Made by a program: the position numbers and the translations under genes. The notes beneath the pieces are model-generated. The model was given only the letters and a program-made list of their open reading frames with translations. It was not told the origin of the DNA and did not search any database. Positions 56,320 through 64,000 of a DNA stretch of 64,000 nt are shown in pieces. Source of the stretch: Rhizobium leguminosarum bv. trifolii WSM2297 (lineage in GTDB: Bacteria; Pseudomonadota; Alphaproteobacteria; Rhizobiales; Rhizobiaceae); contig NZ_JH719395.1 in NCBI RefSeq assembly GCF_000271845.1, positions 2,766,208 to 2,830,207 on the forward strand. The letters run 5' to 3'. Numbering within the stretch: position 1 is the first letter of the stretch; every line of letters begins with the position of its first letter.

Positions 56320-56853
56320 TTACATGCCGGCGCCGCCGAGAACCGTGACCGCGCGGCGGTTCTGCGACCAGCAGGAAATATCGTCGCAGACGGCAACCGG
56401 ACGTTCCTTGCCGTAGGAGATCGTCTTCAGGCGCTGCGCCGGGACACCACGCGAAGCAAGATAATCCTTGGCGGCAGCCGCACGGCGGGCACCGAGCGCG
56501 AGGTTATATTCGCGTGTGCCGCGTTCGTCGGCATGGCCTTCGACAGTGATCTGATAGTTCGGGTAGCGGCCGAGCCACTGGGCCTGACGGTCGAGCGTCT
56601 GCGAAGCATCGGCGCGGATCGACGAGGAGTCGGTATCGAAGAAGATGCGGTCGCCGACATTGACCGTGAAGTCCTGGGCCGAGCCCGGCGTGGCGGAACC
56701 GCCCGCGCCGCCGCCGAGACCGAGATCACCGGCGCTGTTCGGCGGCTTCTTGGCGCAGCTTGCCAGCGCGAGACCGGCGACCAGCGCGATCATGACGGGG
56801 TTGCGGGCGAAATTCTGCATGCGGCTCATTGCCGGGGTATGAATTCGGCTCAT
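56320..56853 (-). CDS. pal: peptidoglycan-associated lipoprotein Pal
   Basis: The 177-residue protein has a lipoprotein signal with lipobox LALASCAKK (Cys at about residue 33) and an OmpA-like peptidoglycan-binding domain (about 65-170) with the motif GHADERGTREYNLALGARRA that holds diaminopimelate-binding residues. It anchors the outer membrane to peptidoglycan and interacts with TolB, encoded upstream. The start at 56853 is one of three close in-frame ATGs. Confidence 0.95.
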   Translation of the reverse strand: MSRIHTPAMSRMQNFARNPVMIALVAGLALASCAKKPPNSAGDLGLGGGAGGSATPGSAQDFTVNVGDRIFFDTDSSSIRADASQTLDRQAQWLGRYPNYQITVEGHADERGTREYNLALGARRAAAAKDYLASRGVPAQRLKTISYGKERPVAVCDDISCWSQNRRAVTVLGGAGM

Positions 56854-57005
56854 GGCCGGTCTCCTTGCGGGTTCATTAGGGTTTCTGGACAGTAACCGCA
56901 CTCGGTTAACTGCCCCTCAAAAATTATGGTTAACGAATTACTGATTTGTCCCTTTGTCGCTCGGTTCCATGACTTTGGGACGAGATGAAGGCAGCAGCGC
57001 ATTGC

Positions 57006-58313
57006 CTACTCCATAAGCGGCGACCAAGCCGGGTCGGAACCGTAGCTCGGCGTCTTCACAAGCTGTTCGTTGTAACCGGTCAGATCGATCGAATAGAGCT
57101 GCGGACCGCCTGAGCCTGCCGCCTGACGAAAGAACATCAGCACGCGGCCGTTCGGCGCCCATGTCGGGCCCTCATTGTGGAAGCCGGTCGTCAGGATGCG
57201 CTCGCCCGAACCATCCGGCTTCATCACGCCGATCGAGAACTTGCCGCCGGCCTGCTTGGTGAAGGCGATCAGATCGCCGCGCGGCGACCAGACCGGCGTC
57301 GAATAGGAACCGTCGCCGAAGGAAATGCGGGTCTGACCGGAACCATCGGCATTCATCACATAGATCTGCGGCTTGCCGCCGCGGTCGCTTTCGAAGCTGA
57401 CGCGCGCGCCGTCAGGCGAATAAGAGGGCGAGGTGTCGATCGCAGCGGTCGAGGTCAGGCGCGTCGTCGTGCGCGAGCGCAAGTCCATCGTATAGATGTT
57501 GGAATTTGCATCCTGCTGCAGGCTCATAATCACCTTCTGACCATCGGGCGAAAAGCGCGGCGAGAATGTCATGCCCGGGAAATTGCCGACGACCTCGCGC
57601 TGCCCGGTTTCCAGCTGCAGCAGATAGACGCGCGGCTGCTGGTTGGCAAAAGACATGTAAGTGACTTCCTGCCGGCTCGGCGAGAAGCGCGGCGTCAGCA
57701 CGAGATCACTGCCATCGGTCAGCATGCGCACGTTGAAGCCGTCCTGGTCCATGATCGCCAGCTGCCGCTTGCGCTGCTGCTTGGTGCCGGATTCGGAAAC
57801 GAAGACGACACGAGTGTCAAAATAACCTTCCTCACCAGTGATCTGCTTGTAGATCGCATCGGCGATGATGTGCGCCACACGGCGCCAGTTCTCCGGCTGC
57901 GTATAGAACTGCTGACCGGTCATCTGCTGCCCGGCGAATGGGTCCCAGAGCCGGAATTCGGCGCGAAGACGACCATCCGCTTCCTTGGTAACCCGGCCGG
58001 TGACCAGCGCCTGGGCGTTAATGACCTTCCAGTCCTCGAAACGCGGCGCGGCATCCGGATTGGAGATCTTTTCGATAAAGGCCGTCTTGTTGATCGGGGC
58101 AAACAGGCCGGAACGCTGCAGGTCGGCGGCGATGACTTGCGAGACCTGCGCGCCTATGTCGCCCTGGAAGTCAGTCACCGCAATCGGCATCGGCTGGACA
58201 TTGCCTTTTCGGATGTCGAGGGTAACTAGCGCGTTGGCCGGCGTCGCGAAGACGGCAGCGGTCATCAGACCAGCTGCGACCAAAATGGCGCGAAAAAAGG
58301 AATATTTTGTCAT
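57006..58313 (-). CDS. tolB: Tol-Pal system beta-propeller protein TolB
   Basis: The 435-residue periplasmic protein has a signal peptide (about 1-28, ending ANA), an N-terminal TolB domain ([20 protein letters not shown] in outline), and a six-bladed propeller of repeated stretches such as [28 protein letters not shown] and [10 protein letters not shown]. It follows the TolA-like small gene by 20 bases. Confidence 0.95.
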   Translation of the reverse strand: MTKYSFFRAILVAAGLMTAAVFATPANALVTLDIRKGNVQPMPIAVTDFQGDIGAQVSQVIAADLQRSGLFAPINKTAFIEKISNPDAAPRFEDWKVINAQALVTGRVTKEADGRLRAEFRLWDPFAGQQMTGQQFYTQPENWRRVAHIIADAIYKQITGEEGYFDTRVVFVSESGTKQQRKRQLAIMDQDGFNVRMLTDGSDLVLTPRFSPSRQEVTYMSFANQQPRVYLLQLETGQREVVGNFPGMTFSPRFSPDGQKVIMSLQQDANSNIYTMDLRSRTTTRLTSTAAIDTSPSYSPDGARVSFESDRGGKPQIYVMNADGSGQTRISFGDGSYSTPVWSPRGDLIAFTKQAGGKFSIGVMKPDGSGERILTTGFHNEGPTWAPNGRVLMFFRQAAGSGGPQLYSIDLTGYNEQLVKTPSYGSDPAWSPLME

Positions 58314-58333
58314 ACCAAACAGCCTTTCAGCAT

Positions 58334-58747
58334 CTATGGAGTCGGATCGCCGGTTTCGAAGCGCAGGACGACTTCCCTCCAGGAATCGTATTTATCTTTC
58401 GGAAGCATGGTGAATGGCGACGAGCGCTGCACCGCCCGGAGAGCTGCAGCCGATAGGCTTTTGCGAGCAGCTTCGTTGCCGCCCGAGGCTGTTACCTCGG
58501 GTGAACCAACGATCGCCCCGTTCTTATCGAGCCGCAGATTGATGTTGATCACGACTCTGCCGTCCGTCGCCTGCCCGGGAGGAATATTGAAGGACGAAGC
58601 AATAACGTGCTGTAAATCCATGGCTGACTTCTTGGAGGTCGCCGCGTCGACCGACTGTGCCAACACCTCAGGCGCACAAGCCAGAATCGCTCCAAGCATG
58701 ATAGCGGCTGCAAAAGACATGTTGCCATGGGACAGATCCGTCAGCAT
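58334..58747 (-). CDS. periplasmic TolA C-terminal-domain-like protein (TolA paralogue fragment or duplicate)
   Basis: The 137-residue product has a signal-peptide-like N-terminus ([20 protein letters not shown]). The rest resembles the last 100 residues of Tol[20 protein letters not shown] and [15 protein letters not shown] against TolA's KLDKDGNIIGQPEVESSGG and SAPFSMLPKDKYEAW. It thus looks like a tandem duplication of the TolA/TonB C-terminal domain without the membrane anchor and proline-rich stalk. Its start directly abuts the tolA stop. An alternative ATG is at 58720. Confidence 0.8.
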   Translation of the reverse strand: MLTDLSHGNMSFAAAIMLGAILACAPEVLAQSVDAATSKKSAMDLQHVIASSFNIPPGQATDGRVVININLRLDKNGAIVGSPEVTASGGNEAARKSLSAAALRAVQRSSPFTMLPKDKYDSWREVVLRFETGDPTP

Positions 58748-59887
58748 CTAGATTCCCATAGAACTCGGATCGAAATTTAGGTCGAACTCATTCCAAGCCT
58801 CATACTTGTCCTTCGGAAGCATCGAGAAGGGGGCGGATTTCATGACAGCTCTATAGGCCCCGCCTTCCAACGCACGGCGTGTGGCATCGCTGCCGCTGCC
58901 GCCCGATGACTCGACTTCTGGCTGGCCGATAATATTGCCATCCTTGTCGAGTTTCATATGCACCTTGATGACCATGCCGGAAAGGCCTTCCATCCCCGGG
59001 GTGACAAGCCAGTTCCCCTCGATCAAGCCGCGCACCGCATCTTCTTCGCTCTGGCTGAGCTTGGAACCACCATTGCTCTTCTTCGCACCAAGCGACGCTT
59101 CCTGCGTCGAGCGCTTGGCGCCGCCGGCGGAAGGATCAGTCTTATTCAGCAGCGCAGCAACCTCGTCGGCATTGAAGTCGCTCTTCATCGATGAGGCCGA
59201 TTTCGCTGTTTCCTGCTTCTTGTCGGCCTTCTTCTTGTCGGTCGGTGTGTCGGCAGTCTTCGGCTGGTCCGGGGTCTTTTCCGGCGGCTTTTCGGCGGGC
59301 TTCTGCGGTTCCGGCGGCTTCACCTGCGGTTTGGCGACTGGGGTCGGCACATTGTCGGGCAGCGCCTCGGCGTCCGGCTTCGGCGGCTCCTCAGGCTTGG
59401 CCTGTTCTTCCGGCGGCTTTTCCTCGGGCTTCGGCGGCGTCACTTCGACGGGCTTCGGCGGCGGAATGGAAGCGACCTCCTTCGGCTGCTCGACTTCCGT
59501 TTCCTCCTTGACGATGTCCTTGACATCATTCGGCTTCGGATCGGTCTTCGGCATCGGCTTTTCGCTCGAATTCGCCGCGGCAGCCTCGCTATTGCTCGGC
59601 TTGGCATTCGGCACCGGCGGCGTTTTCAGGTCGACATTGTTGTCGCCGGCGTTCTCCGCGGGTTGGGCGATCGGCGGGCGCGTCGTCGGCACGGGCGCAG
59701 ACGTCTCCTTCTTCGGAGCTTTCTTGTCGCCCTGCTGCATCTGGGTAATGGATTCCACCGGCACGAGATCGACCGGCATCGCTTCGAAATCCTCCACCTT
59801 GAAGGATTCCGGCGCACTGAGCGACACCATCGCCCAGGTAAGCACCAGGCAGTGCAGGACAGCAGATGTGACGACGCTGGTCTTCAT
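58748..59887 (-). CDS. tolA: Tol-Pal system protein TolA
   Basis: The 379-residue protein has an N-terminal membrane helix (about 7-25), a long Pro/Lys/Glu-rich stalk (about 55-225, with runs such as KPVEVTPPKPEEKPPEEQ), and a C-terminal TonB-like domain (about 285-379). It couples the TolQR proton motor to TolB-Pal. It lies after tolR and before the duplicate domain gene. Confidence 0.93.
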   Translation of the reverse strand: MKTSVVTSAVLHCLVLTWAMVSLSAPESFKVEDFEAMPVDLVPVESITQMQQGDKKAPKKETSAPVPTTRPPIAQPAENAGDNNVDLKTPPVPNAKPSNSEAAAANSSEKPMPKTDPKPNDVKDIVKEETEVEQPKEVASIPPPKPVEVTPPKPEEKPPEEQAKPEEPPKPDAEALPDNVPTPVAKPQVKPPEPQKPAEKPPEKTPDQPKTADTPTDKKKADKKQETAKSASSMKSDFNADEVAALLNKTDPSAGGAKRSTQEASLGAKKSNGGSKLSQSEEDAVRGLIEGNWLVTPGMEGLSGMVIKVHMKLDKDGNIIGQPEVESSGGSGSDATRRALEGGAYRAVMKSAPFSMLPKDKYEAWNEFDLNFDPSSMGI

Positions 59888-59895
59888 CTTGAACG

Positions 59896-60351
59896 CTATT
59901 GGTCCTTCTTCTGCTGCGTCACGAGGCCGATATTCTTGAAGCCTGCGCCCTGGATGCGCGCCATGACGTCGGCGATGACGCCATAGGGTGCCGTTGCGTC
60001 GCCGCGCACGAAGATCCGTTCGTTATAGCCGGTCGTGGCGATCGCCTCGAGCTTGGCGGCAATCTCGGCGGCCGGGATCGGCGTTTCCTGCAGGAACACT
60101 TCGCCGTCATTCTTGACGGAGATGGTGATCGGCTGCGTCTCGGAATTCAGCGCCTTGGCCTGCGTTTCCGGCAGGTCGATCGGCACGCCGACGGTCATCA
60201 TCGGTGCTGCGACCATGAAGATGATCAAAAGCACGAGCATGACGTCGACCAGCGGCGTCACGTTAATTTCGGAGATTACGGCCCTGTTCCGACCGCCGCG
60301 ACGGCGGCGTCCGCCGCCCCCGCCGCCATTGCCTCCAACAGCCATACCCAT
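59896..60351 (-). CDS. tolR: Tol-Pal system protein TolR (ExbD family)
   Basis: The 151-residue protein has a basic Gly/Arg-rich N-terminus (GGGGGGRRRRGGR), one membrane helix (about 35-55) with the proton-channel Asp in TPLVDVMLVLLIIFMV, and a periplasmic domain. It forms the motor with TolQ, encoded 18 bases upstream. Confidence 0.95.
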   Translation of the reverse strand: MGMAVGGNGGGGGGRRRRGGRNRAVISEINVTPLVDVMLVLLIIFMVAAPMMTVGVPIDLPETQAKALNSETQPITISVKNDGEVFLQETPIPAAEIAAKLEAIATTGYNERIFVRGDATAPYGVIADVMARIQGAGFKNIGLVTQQKKDQ

Positions 60352-60369
60352 GTCAGTATACTCCGTTGG

Positions 60370-61089
60370 TTACTGAGCGGCAGCGCGCGGCTGCAGTTTC
60401 TCGTCGATCTGGCGCGAAAGTATGGCGGAGAATTCATCCGCGAAACCTTCCATGCGGCCCGAGAGCTTGCCGGCATCGGCTGAGAACTTGTTGTAGGCGA
60501 TAACCGCCGGGATAGCGGCAACCAGGCCGATCGCGGTGGCAAGCAGCGCTTCGGCGATACCGGGCGCCACGACCGCAAGGTTGGTCGACTTCGAACCGGC
60601 AATGGCCTGGAACGAGGTCATGATGCCGACGACCGTGCCGAAGAGGCCGATGAACGGTCCGGCCGAACCGATCGTTGCCAGTGACCCGAGACGGGCGCCG
60701 AGAAATTCCGATTCGCGTGACAGCGTCACGTCCATCGCCCGATCGATACGCATCTGCAGGCCGATCGGCGAACGGGCGCCGCGTTCGAAGGATTTCTTCC
60801 ACTCGCGCATGGCGGCCACGAAGATCGCCGCCAGCCCCGTATTGTTGCGTTCCGACAGCGAGCGGTAGAGTTCTTCCAGCGACTGGCCCGACCAGAACAC
60901 CTGCTCGAACTTGTCGAACTGGCGTCGTGCGCGGCCATAGGCCAGGTATTTGTCGATGACAATCGCCCAGGTCCACACCGAGGCCGCGATAAGCCCGAGC
61001 ATGACGAGCTTGACGACGATACCGGCCTGCATGAAAAGCGACCAGAGGCTGACGTCCGTCGTTGCTGCTGCTAATCCTACTTGTTCCAT
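60370..61089 (-). CDS. tolQ: Tol-Pal system protein TolQ (ExbB family)
   Basis: The 239-residue protein has three membrane helices (about 18-38, 140-160 and 178-198) and the conserved [20 protein letters not shown] and [20 protein letters not shown] stretches that line the proton channel. The start at 61089 ([14 protein letters not shown]) is preferred over an ATG 17 residues upstream. It is downstream of ybgC with a 374-base gap that holds only AT-rich, promoter-like sequence and no gene I can support. Confidence 0.95.
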   Translation of the reverse strand: MEQVGLAAATTDVSLWSLFMQAGIVVKLVMLGLIAASVWTWAIVIDKYLAYGRARRQFDKFEQVFWSGQSLEELYRSLSERNNTGLAAIFVAAMREWKKSFERGARSPIGLQMRIDRAMDVTLSRESEFLGARLGSLATIGSAGPFIGLFGTVVGIMTSFQAIAGSKSTNLAVVAPGIAEALLATAIGLVAAIPAVIAYNKFSADAGKLSGRMEGFADEFSAILSRQIDEKLQPRAAAQ

Positions 61090-61463
61090 TGATCCAAAAT
61101 CCCCGAATCCAAACGCCCGGTGCTGGACCGGGCGGCACAAACTGATCTCGCAAGAAGTGTCCGGCGGCCGCCGCCCAAAGCCCTGGTCAAACTTCCAAGC
61201 TCATCTTCCGCCTTCTTGCCGTCAAATTTGGTCAAAGGAAGGCGTGCACCGCACAAACTCCGACTTTCCCAGTAAGACACTATTATGGTTAATAGATCGT
61301 TAGTGCCGGACTGTGACAGTAAGCCTGTGTTTGGAAGATTTCGTTCCATGGTTTACTTGACCGGAGCAAGATCCGGTTGCCGAAAGAGCGTTCATCCTGC
61401 GGCGCGGGAATTCCTTCACATAAACTCAAGTTTTGGCAAGCCTGAATTCCGGGCGATTCGCGC

Positions 61464-61919
61464 CTATAGCGGCGTGCTGCCTTCCAGGAATTTTGCCGCC
61501 AGTGTTTCCGGCAGCCGCCGCGGCCGCCCCTTGGCGTTGATGACGGCGATGATCACCTTGGCGGCGATCAGCAGCGTCTCGCCCGAACGGATCTGCTGAT
61601 TGAGCACCATCTTGGCGCCGCCGGCTTTTTCCGTGTGCGTCAAGATCGTCAGCACATCGTCCATGCGCGCCGGGCTCTTGAAGTCGATCTCCATGCGGTG
61701 GACGACGAAGACCAGGCCCTCCTCGTCGGCGCTGATCAGCTCGCGCTGCTCGACGCCGAGGCAGCGCAGATAATCGGTGCGGCCGCGCTCGAGGAAATGC
61801 AGGTAGCGGGCGTGATAGACCAGGCCGGAGAAGTCCGTATCCTCATAATAGACCCGTTGGACGAGGCGGTGTCCGGCTTCCGTCAGCTCTCCCGAAATGG
61901 AAAAAGGGCGTTCCGTCAT
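61464..61919 (-). CDS. ybgC: acyl-CoA thioesterase YbgC (tol-pal associated)
   Basis: The 151-residue hotdog-fold thioesterase has the catalytic-loop motif RVYYEDTDFSGLVYHARYLHF near residues 22-42 (Asp in DTDFSG). It is the usual first gene of tol-pal clusters, thought to act on acyl-CoA or acyl carrier proteins in lipid metabolism. The start at 61919 (MTERPFSISGELT) is chosen because homology begins there. A tandem repeat and sqdB lie on the other side. Confidence 0.93.
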   Translation of the reverse strand: MTERPFSISGELTEAGHRLVQRVYYEDTDFSGLVYHARYLHFLERGRTDYLRCLGVEQRELISADEEGLVFVVHRMEIDFKSPARMDDVLTILTHTEKAGGAKMVLNQQIRSGETLLIAAKVIIAVINAKGRPRRLPETLAAKFLEGSTPL

Positions 61920-61968
61920 AATTTTCTCCAAACTTCGGTGCCCTCTTTGGCGCAACGCTTTCCGCCAG

Positions 61969-62030
61969 GCAAGCATTGAATGCCCGACCGGCAGGCGTTG
62001 AATGCCCAGCCGGCAGGCGTTGAATGATTG
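61969..62030. repeat. 22-base tandem repeat, nearly three copies, upstream of sqdB
   Basis: The unit GCAGGCGTTGAATGCCCAGCCG occurs at 61991-62012, with a diverged copy at 61969-61990 and a partial third copy at 62013-62030. It lies between divergent ybgC and sqdB, so it could affect either promoter. No spacer-repeat pattern is present. Confidence 0.8.
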
Positions 62031-62080
62031 TCATAATTCCTAACTATTCCCGATAACGAACGAACCAAGGAGACGAAGCG

Positions 62081-63301
62081 ATGAAGATTGCGGTTATGGG
62101 TGGAGATGGCTTCATTGGCTGGCCGACATCGCTGCATCTCTCCGATGCCGGTCACGACATCCATATTCTCGACAATCTCTCGCGCCGCTGGATCGACACC
62201 GAACTCGGCGTTCAGTCGCTGACACCGATGGATTCGATCCAGGAGCGTACCCGCATCTGGCATGCCGAAACCGGACGCCGCATCCACTTCAACTTGATCG
62301 ATCTCGGCAAGGACTACGAACTCCTGAAGAACTGGCTTTCCGAGCATCGGCCCGATGCCGTCATCCATTTCGCCGAGCAGCGCGCCGCGCCCTATTCGAT
62401 GAAGAGCGACCGCCACAAGAATTACACGGTCAACAACAATGTCAGCGCCACGCACAACCTCTTGAACGCGCTGACCGAGCTCAATCTCGACGCCCATCTC
62501 ATCCACCTCGGCACCATGGGCGTCTATGGCTATTCGACAGTGGGCGCAGCGATCCCCGAAGGTTACCTGCCGGTCGGGATCGAAACCGCGGCTGGCGAAA
62601 CGGTCAGCCAGGAGATCCTCTATCCCTCCAATCCCGGCTCGATCTACCACATGACCAAGTGCCTGGATCAGCTTCTCTTTCAGTTCTACGCTAGGAACGA
62701 CGGCCTGAGGATCACCGACCTGCACCAGGGCATCGTCTGGGGCACACACACCGAGCAGACGCGCCGCCATGCGCAGCTGATCAACCGTTTCGATTACGAC
62801 GGGGATTACGGCACGGTGCTCAACCGCTTCCTCATCCAGGCGGCGATCGGCTATCCGCTGACTGTGCACGGCACCGGCGGTCAGACCCGCGCCTTCATCC
62901 ATATCCAGGATTCGGTGCGCTGCATCGAGCTGGCGCTTGAGAATCCGCCCGCCCGCGGCGCGCGCGTCGAAATCTTCAACCAGATGACGGAAACCCACCG
63001 GGTGCGCGACCTCGCCCAGATGATCGCGGGGATAAGCGGCGCCGATATCGCCTGGCTGCCCAACCCGCGCAAGGAAGCCGCCGAGAACGAGCTGATCGTT
63101 CAGAACGAGAAATTCCGCATTCTCGGCCTCGAACCGATCACCCTCGAAGCAGGCCTGCTCGGCGAGATCGTCGACGTCGCCAAGAAATTCTCCTATCGCG
63201 TCGACCGCTCGCGCGTGCCTGCTGTTTCCGCCTGGACCAAGGACATTGCCGCGACGATCAATCACGATCCGGAAGGCAAGCGGCTGAAGTCGGTGTCGTG
63301 A
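62081..63301 (+). CDS. sqdB: UDP-sulfoquinovose synthase
   Basis: The enzyme makes UDP-sulfoquinovose from UDP-glucose and sulfite for the sulfolipid SQDG. The 406-residue protein has the NAD-binding start MKIAVMGGDGFIGWPTSLHL, the SDR-type YxxxK in SIYHMTKCLDQLL near residue 190, and GVYGYSTVGAAIPEG in the active-site region. It is followed by the start of a GT8 glycosyltransferase gene, as in the rhizobial sqdBDC operon, with a RIME-like element between. Confidence 0.95.
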   Translation: MKIAVMGGDGFIGWPTSLHLSDAGHDIHILDNLSRRWIDTELGVQSLTPMDSIQERTRIWHAETGRRIHFNLIDLGKDYELLKNWLSEHRPDAVIHFAEQRAAPYSMKSDRHKNYTVNNNVSATHNLLNALTELNLDAHLIHLGTMGVYGYSTVGAAIPEGYLPVGIETAAGETVSQEILYPSNPGSIYHMTKCLDQLLFQFYARNDGLRITDLHQGIVWGTHTEQTRRHAQLINRFDYDGDYGTVLNRFLIQAAIGYPLTVHGTGGQTRAFIHIQDSVRCIELALENPPARGARVEIFNQMTETHRVRDLAQMIAGISGADIAWLPNPRKEAAENELIVQNEKFRILGLEPITLEAGLLGEIVDVAKKFSYRVDRSRVPAVSAWTKDIAATINHDPEGKRLKSVS

Positions 63302-63423
63302 GCGATGAGATATGACGAACGCTAGGGAGCCTGCGGCCAACCCACAAATTCACCCTCATCACGTCAGCCCAACCATGGGGCGGCATCTCATTTGGACTCG
63401 TCAAAGCGGGAGGCTCGCAGCTT

Positions 63424-63586
63424 GCTCCCTCTTCTCCCCAGCGGGGAGAAGGTGGCCCGAAGGGTCGGATGAGGGGGCCACACGGTACGCCATTCATTGC
63501 TCTTCGCTCGCGCTCAGCGCATTCGCTCCTTGCGTCGCTCACCCCCTCAACCGCCTGCCGGCACCTTCTCCCCGCTGGGGAGAAGA
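63424..63586. repeat. RIME-like element between sqdB and sqdD
   Basis: CTTCTCCCCAGCGGGGAGAAGG (63431-63452) with GGATGAGGGGG (63467-63477) forms one arm. ACCCCCTCAACCGCCTGCCGGC (63541 on) with CACCTTCTCCCCGCTGGGGAG (to about 63582) forms the opposite arm. The parts match the element at 20206-20323. The rest of the 351-base gap (63302-63652) shows no gene I can support. Confidence 0.78.
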
Positions 63587-63652
63587 GACGGGTAGCAACG
63601 CCTTGCCGACTCTCCTTCGCCAGAGCAAGATTTATCGGGGCAGTCAAACCCG

Positions 63653-64000
63653 ATGAACCGCTCGCCCGTATTCGCCTACGTCACCCTCGTCACCAATGCC
63701 GACTACGCCATGGGCGCCACCGCCCTCGCCCGCTCGCTTCGCCGCACCGCCACCAGCGCCGACATCGTCGTCCTCCACACCGGCGGCGTCGACGCAGCCG
63801 CCCTCGCGCCTCTCGAAGCGCTCGGTTGCCGGCTGATCGAGGTCGCGCACCTGCCGCTGTCCGCCGCCTTCAACGAGCGCCATGCGCGTGGCCAGCTCCA
63901 TTCGGCTGCCCCCTTCACCAAGGGCCGCAAGCCGGATTTCCATTCGCCGCTCGACAATTTCTGCAAGCTCAGGCTGTGGCAGCTCGTCGAATACGAGCGC
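63653..64000 (+). CDS. sqdD: glycosyltransferase family 8 protein, probable SqdD (partial, cut by the window end)
   Basis: Only the first 116 codons are present. The start MNRSPVFAYVTLVTNADYAM, followed by GATALARSLRRTATSADIVV, is the N-terminus of GT8 glycogenin-like transferases. Its position after sqdB matches the sqdBDC operon, in which SqdD is the presumed sulfoquinovosyltransferase of rhizobia. The frame stays open to base 64000. The DxD motif expected further on lies outside the window. Confidence 0.82.
   Translation, partial: MNRSPVFAYVTLVTNADYAMGATALARSLRRTATSADIVVLHTGGVDAAALAPLEALGCRLIEVAHLPLSAAFNERHARGQLHSAAPFTKGRKPDFHSPLDNFCKLRLWQLVEYER

Noticed and set aside
61969..62030. CRISPR-like repeats
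   Set aside because: The copies are directly abutting with no spacers, and there are no cas genes.

Overview
The window looks like chromosomal DNA from a fast-growing rhizobium of the Rhizobium leguminosarum/etli type. This is inferred from the high-GC coding style, the tolQRAB-pal-cpoB-tilS-ftsH-glmM order, the sqdB-sqdD pair, a serC leader of the alphaproteobacterial type, a rhizobial rRNA-like promoter, and several copies of rhizobial intergenic palindromes (RIME-like). No phage, insertion sequence, CRISPR array or plasmid-type replication gene was seen.

Layout. 1-480: a minus-strand rRNA-type promoter and leader running out of the window, then a general-stress-type promoter for a small membrane-anchored stress protein. 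950-5700: small proteins, a pseudouridine synthase, a phosphoribosyltransferase, an SLC13-type permease and purC. 5800-12580: a TetR regulator and a complete tripartite RND efflux pump ending in a terminator. 12660-20165: a LacI-controlled, translationally coupled operon joining a PotABCD-like ABC importer to a nucleoside hydrolase and adenine deaminase, best read as purine nucleoside uptake and salvage. 20200-28260 (minus): a DctB/DctD-like two-component pair, a TctCBA tripartite tricarboxylate-type transporter and an M20 amidohydrolase. 28300-31390: a sulfite-oxidase-like protein, a cobalamin-riboswitch-controlled cbtB-cbtA cobalt transporter with an unassigned exported protein, and a divergent histidine phosphatase. 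31490-35065: a 38-residue membrane peptide, a GGDEF-EAL protein and a Pit phosphate transporter preceded by a Pho-box-like array. 35270-42090: pobR/pobA with a five-gene branched-chain-type ABC transporter, presumably for 4-hydroxybenzoate or a related aromatic acid. 42300-45910: a VCBS-type protein, small ORFs, a composite palindrome, tRNA-Met(CAT), mnmA, and a tiny exported peptide gene.

45990-64000 is mostly housekeeping: serA and serC (serine synthesis, with a serC leader RNA), an Omp25/31-like porin, then on the minus strand ybgC-tolQ-tolR-tolA-(TolA-like duplicate)-tolB-pal-cpoB-tilS-ftsH-glmM, and finally sqdB and the start of sqdD (sulfolipid synthesis) on the plus strand, cut by the window edge.

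The most interesting items are the nucleoside/adenine operon with its LacI operator, the extra protein behind cbtBA, the GAFPGA variant in a sigma-54 activator, the three-repeat Pho-box-like array before pit, the serC leader, a free-standing TolA C-terminal-domain duplicate inside the tol operon, and two very small membrane/exported peptides.
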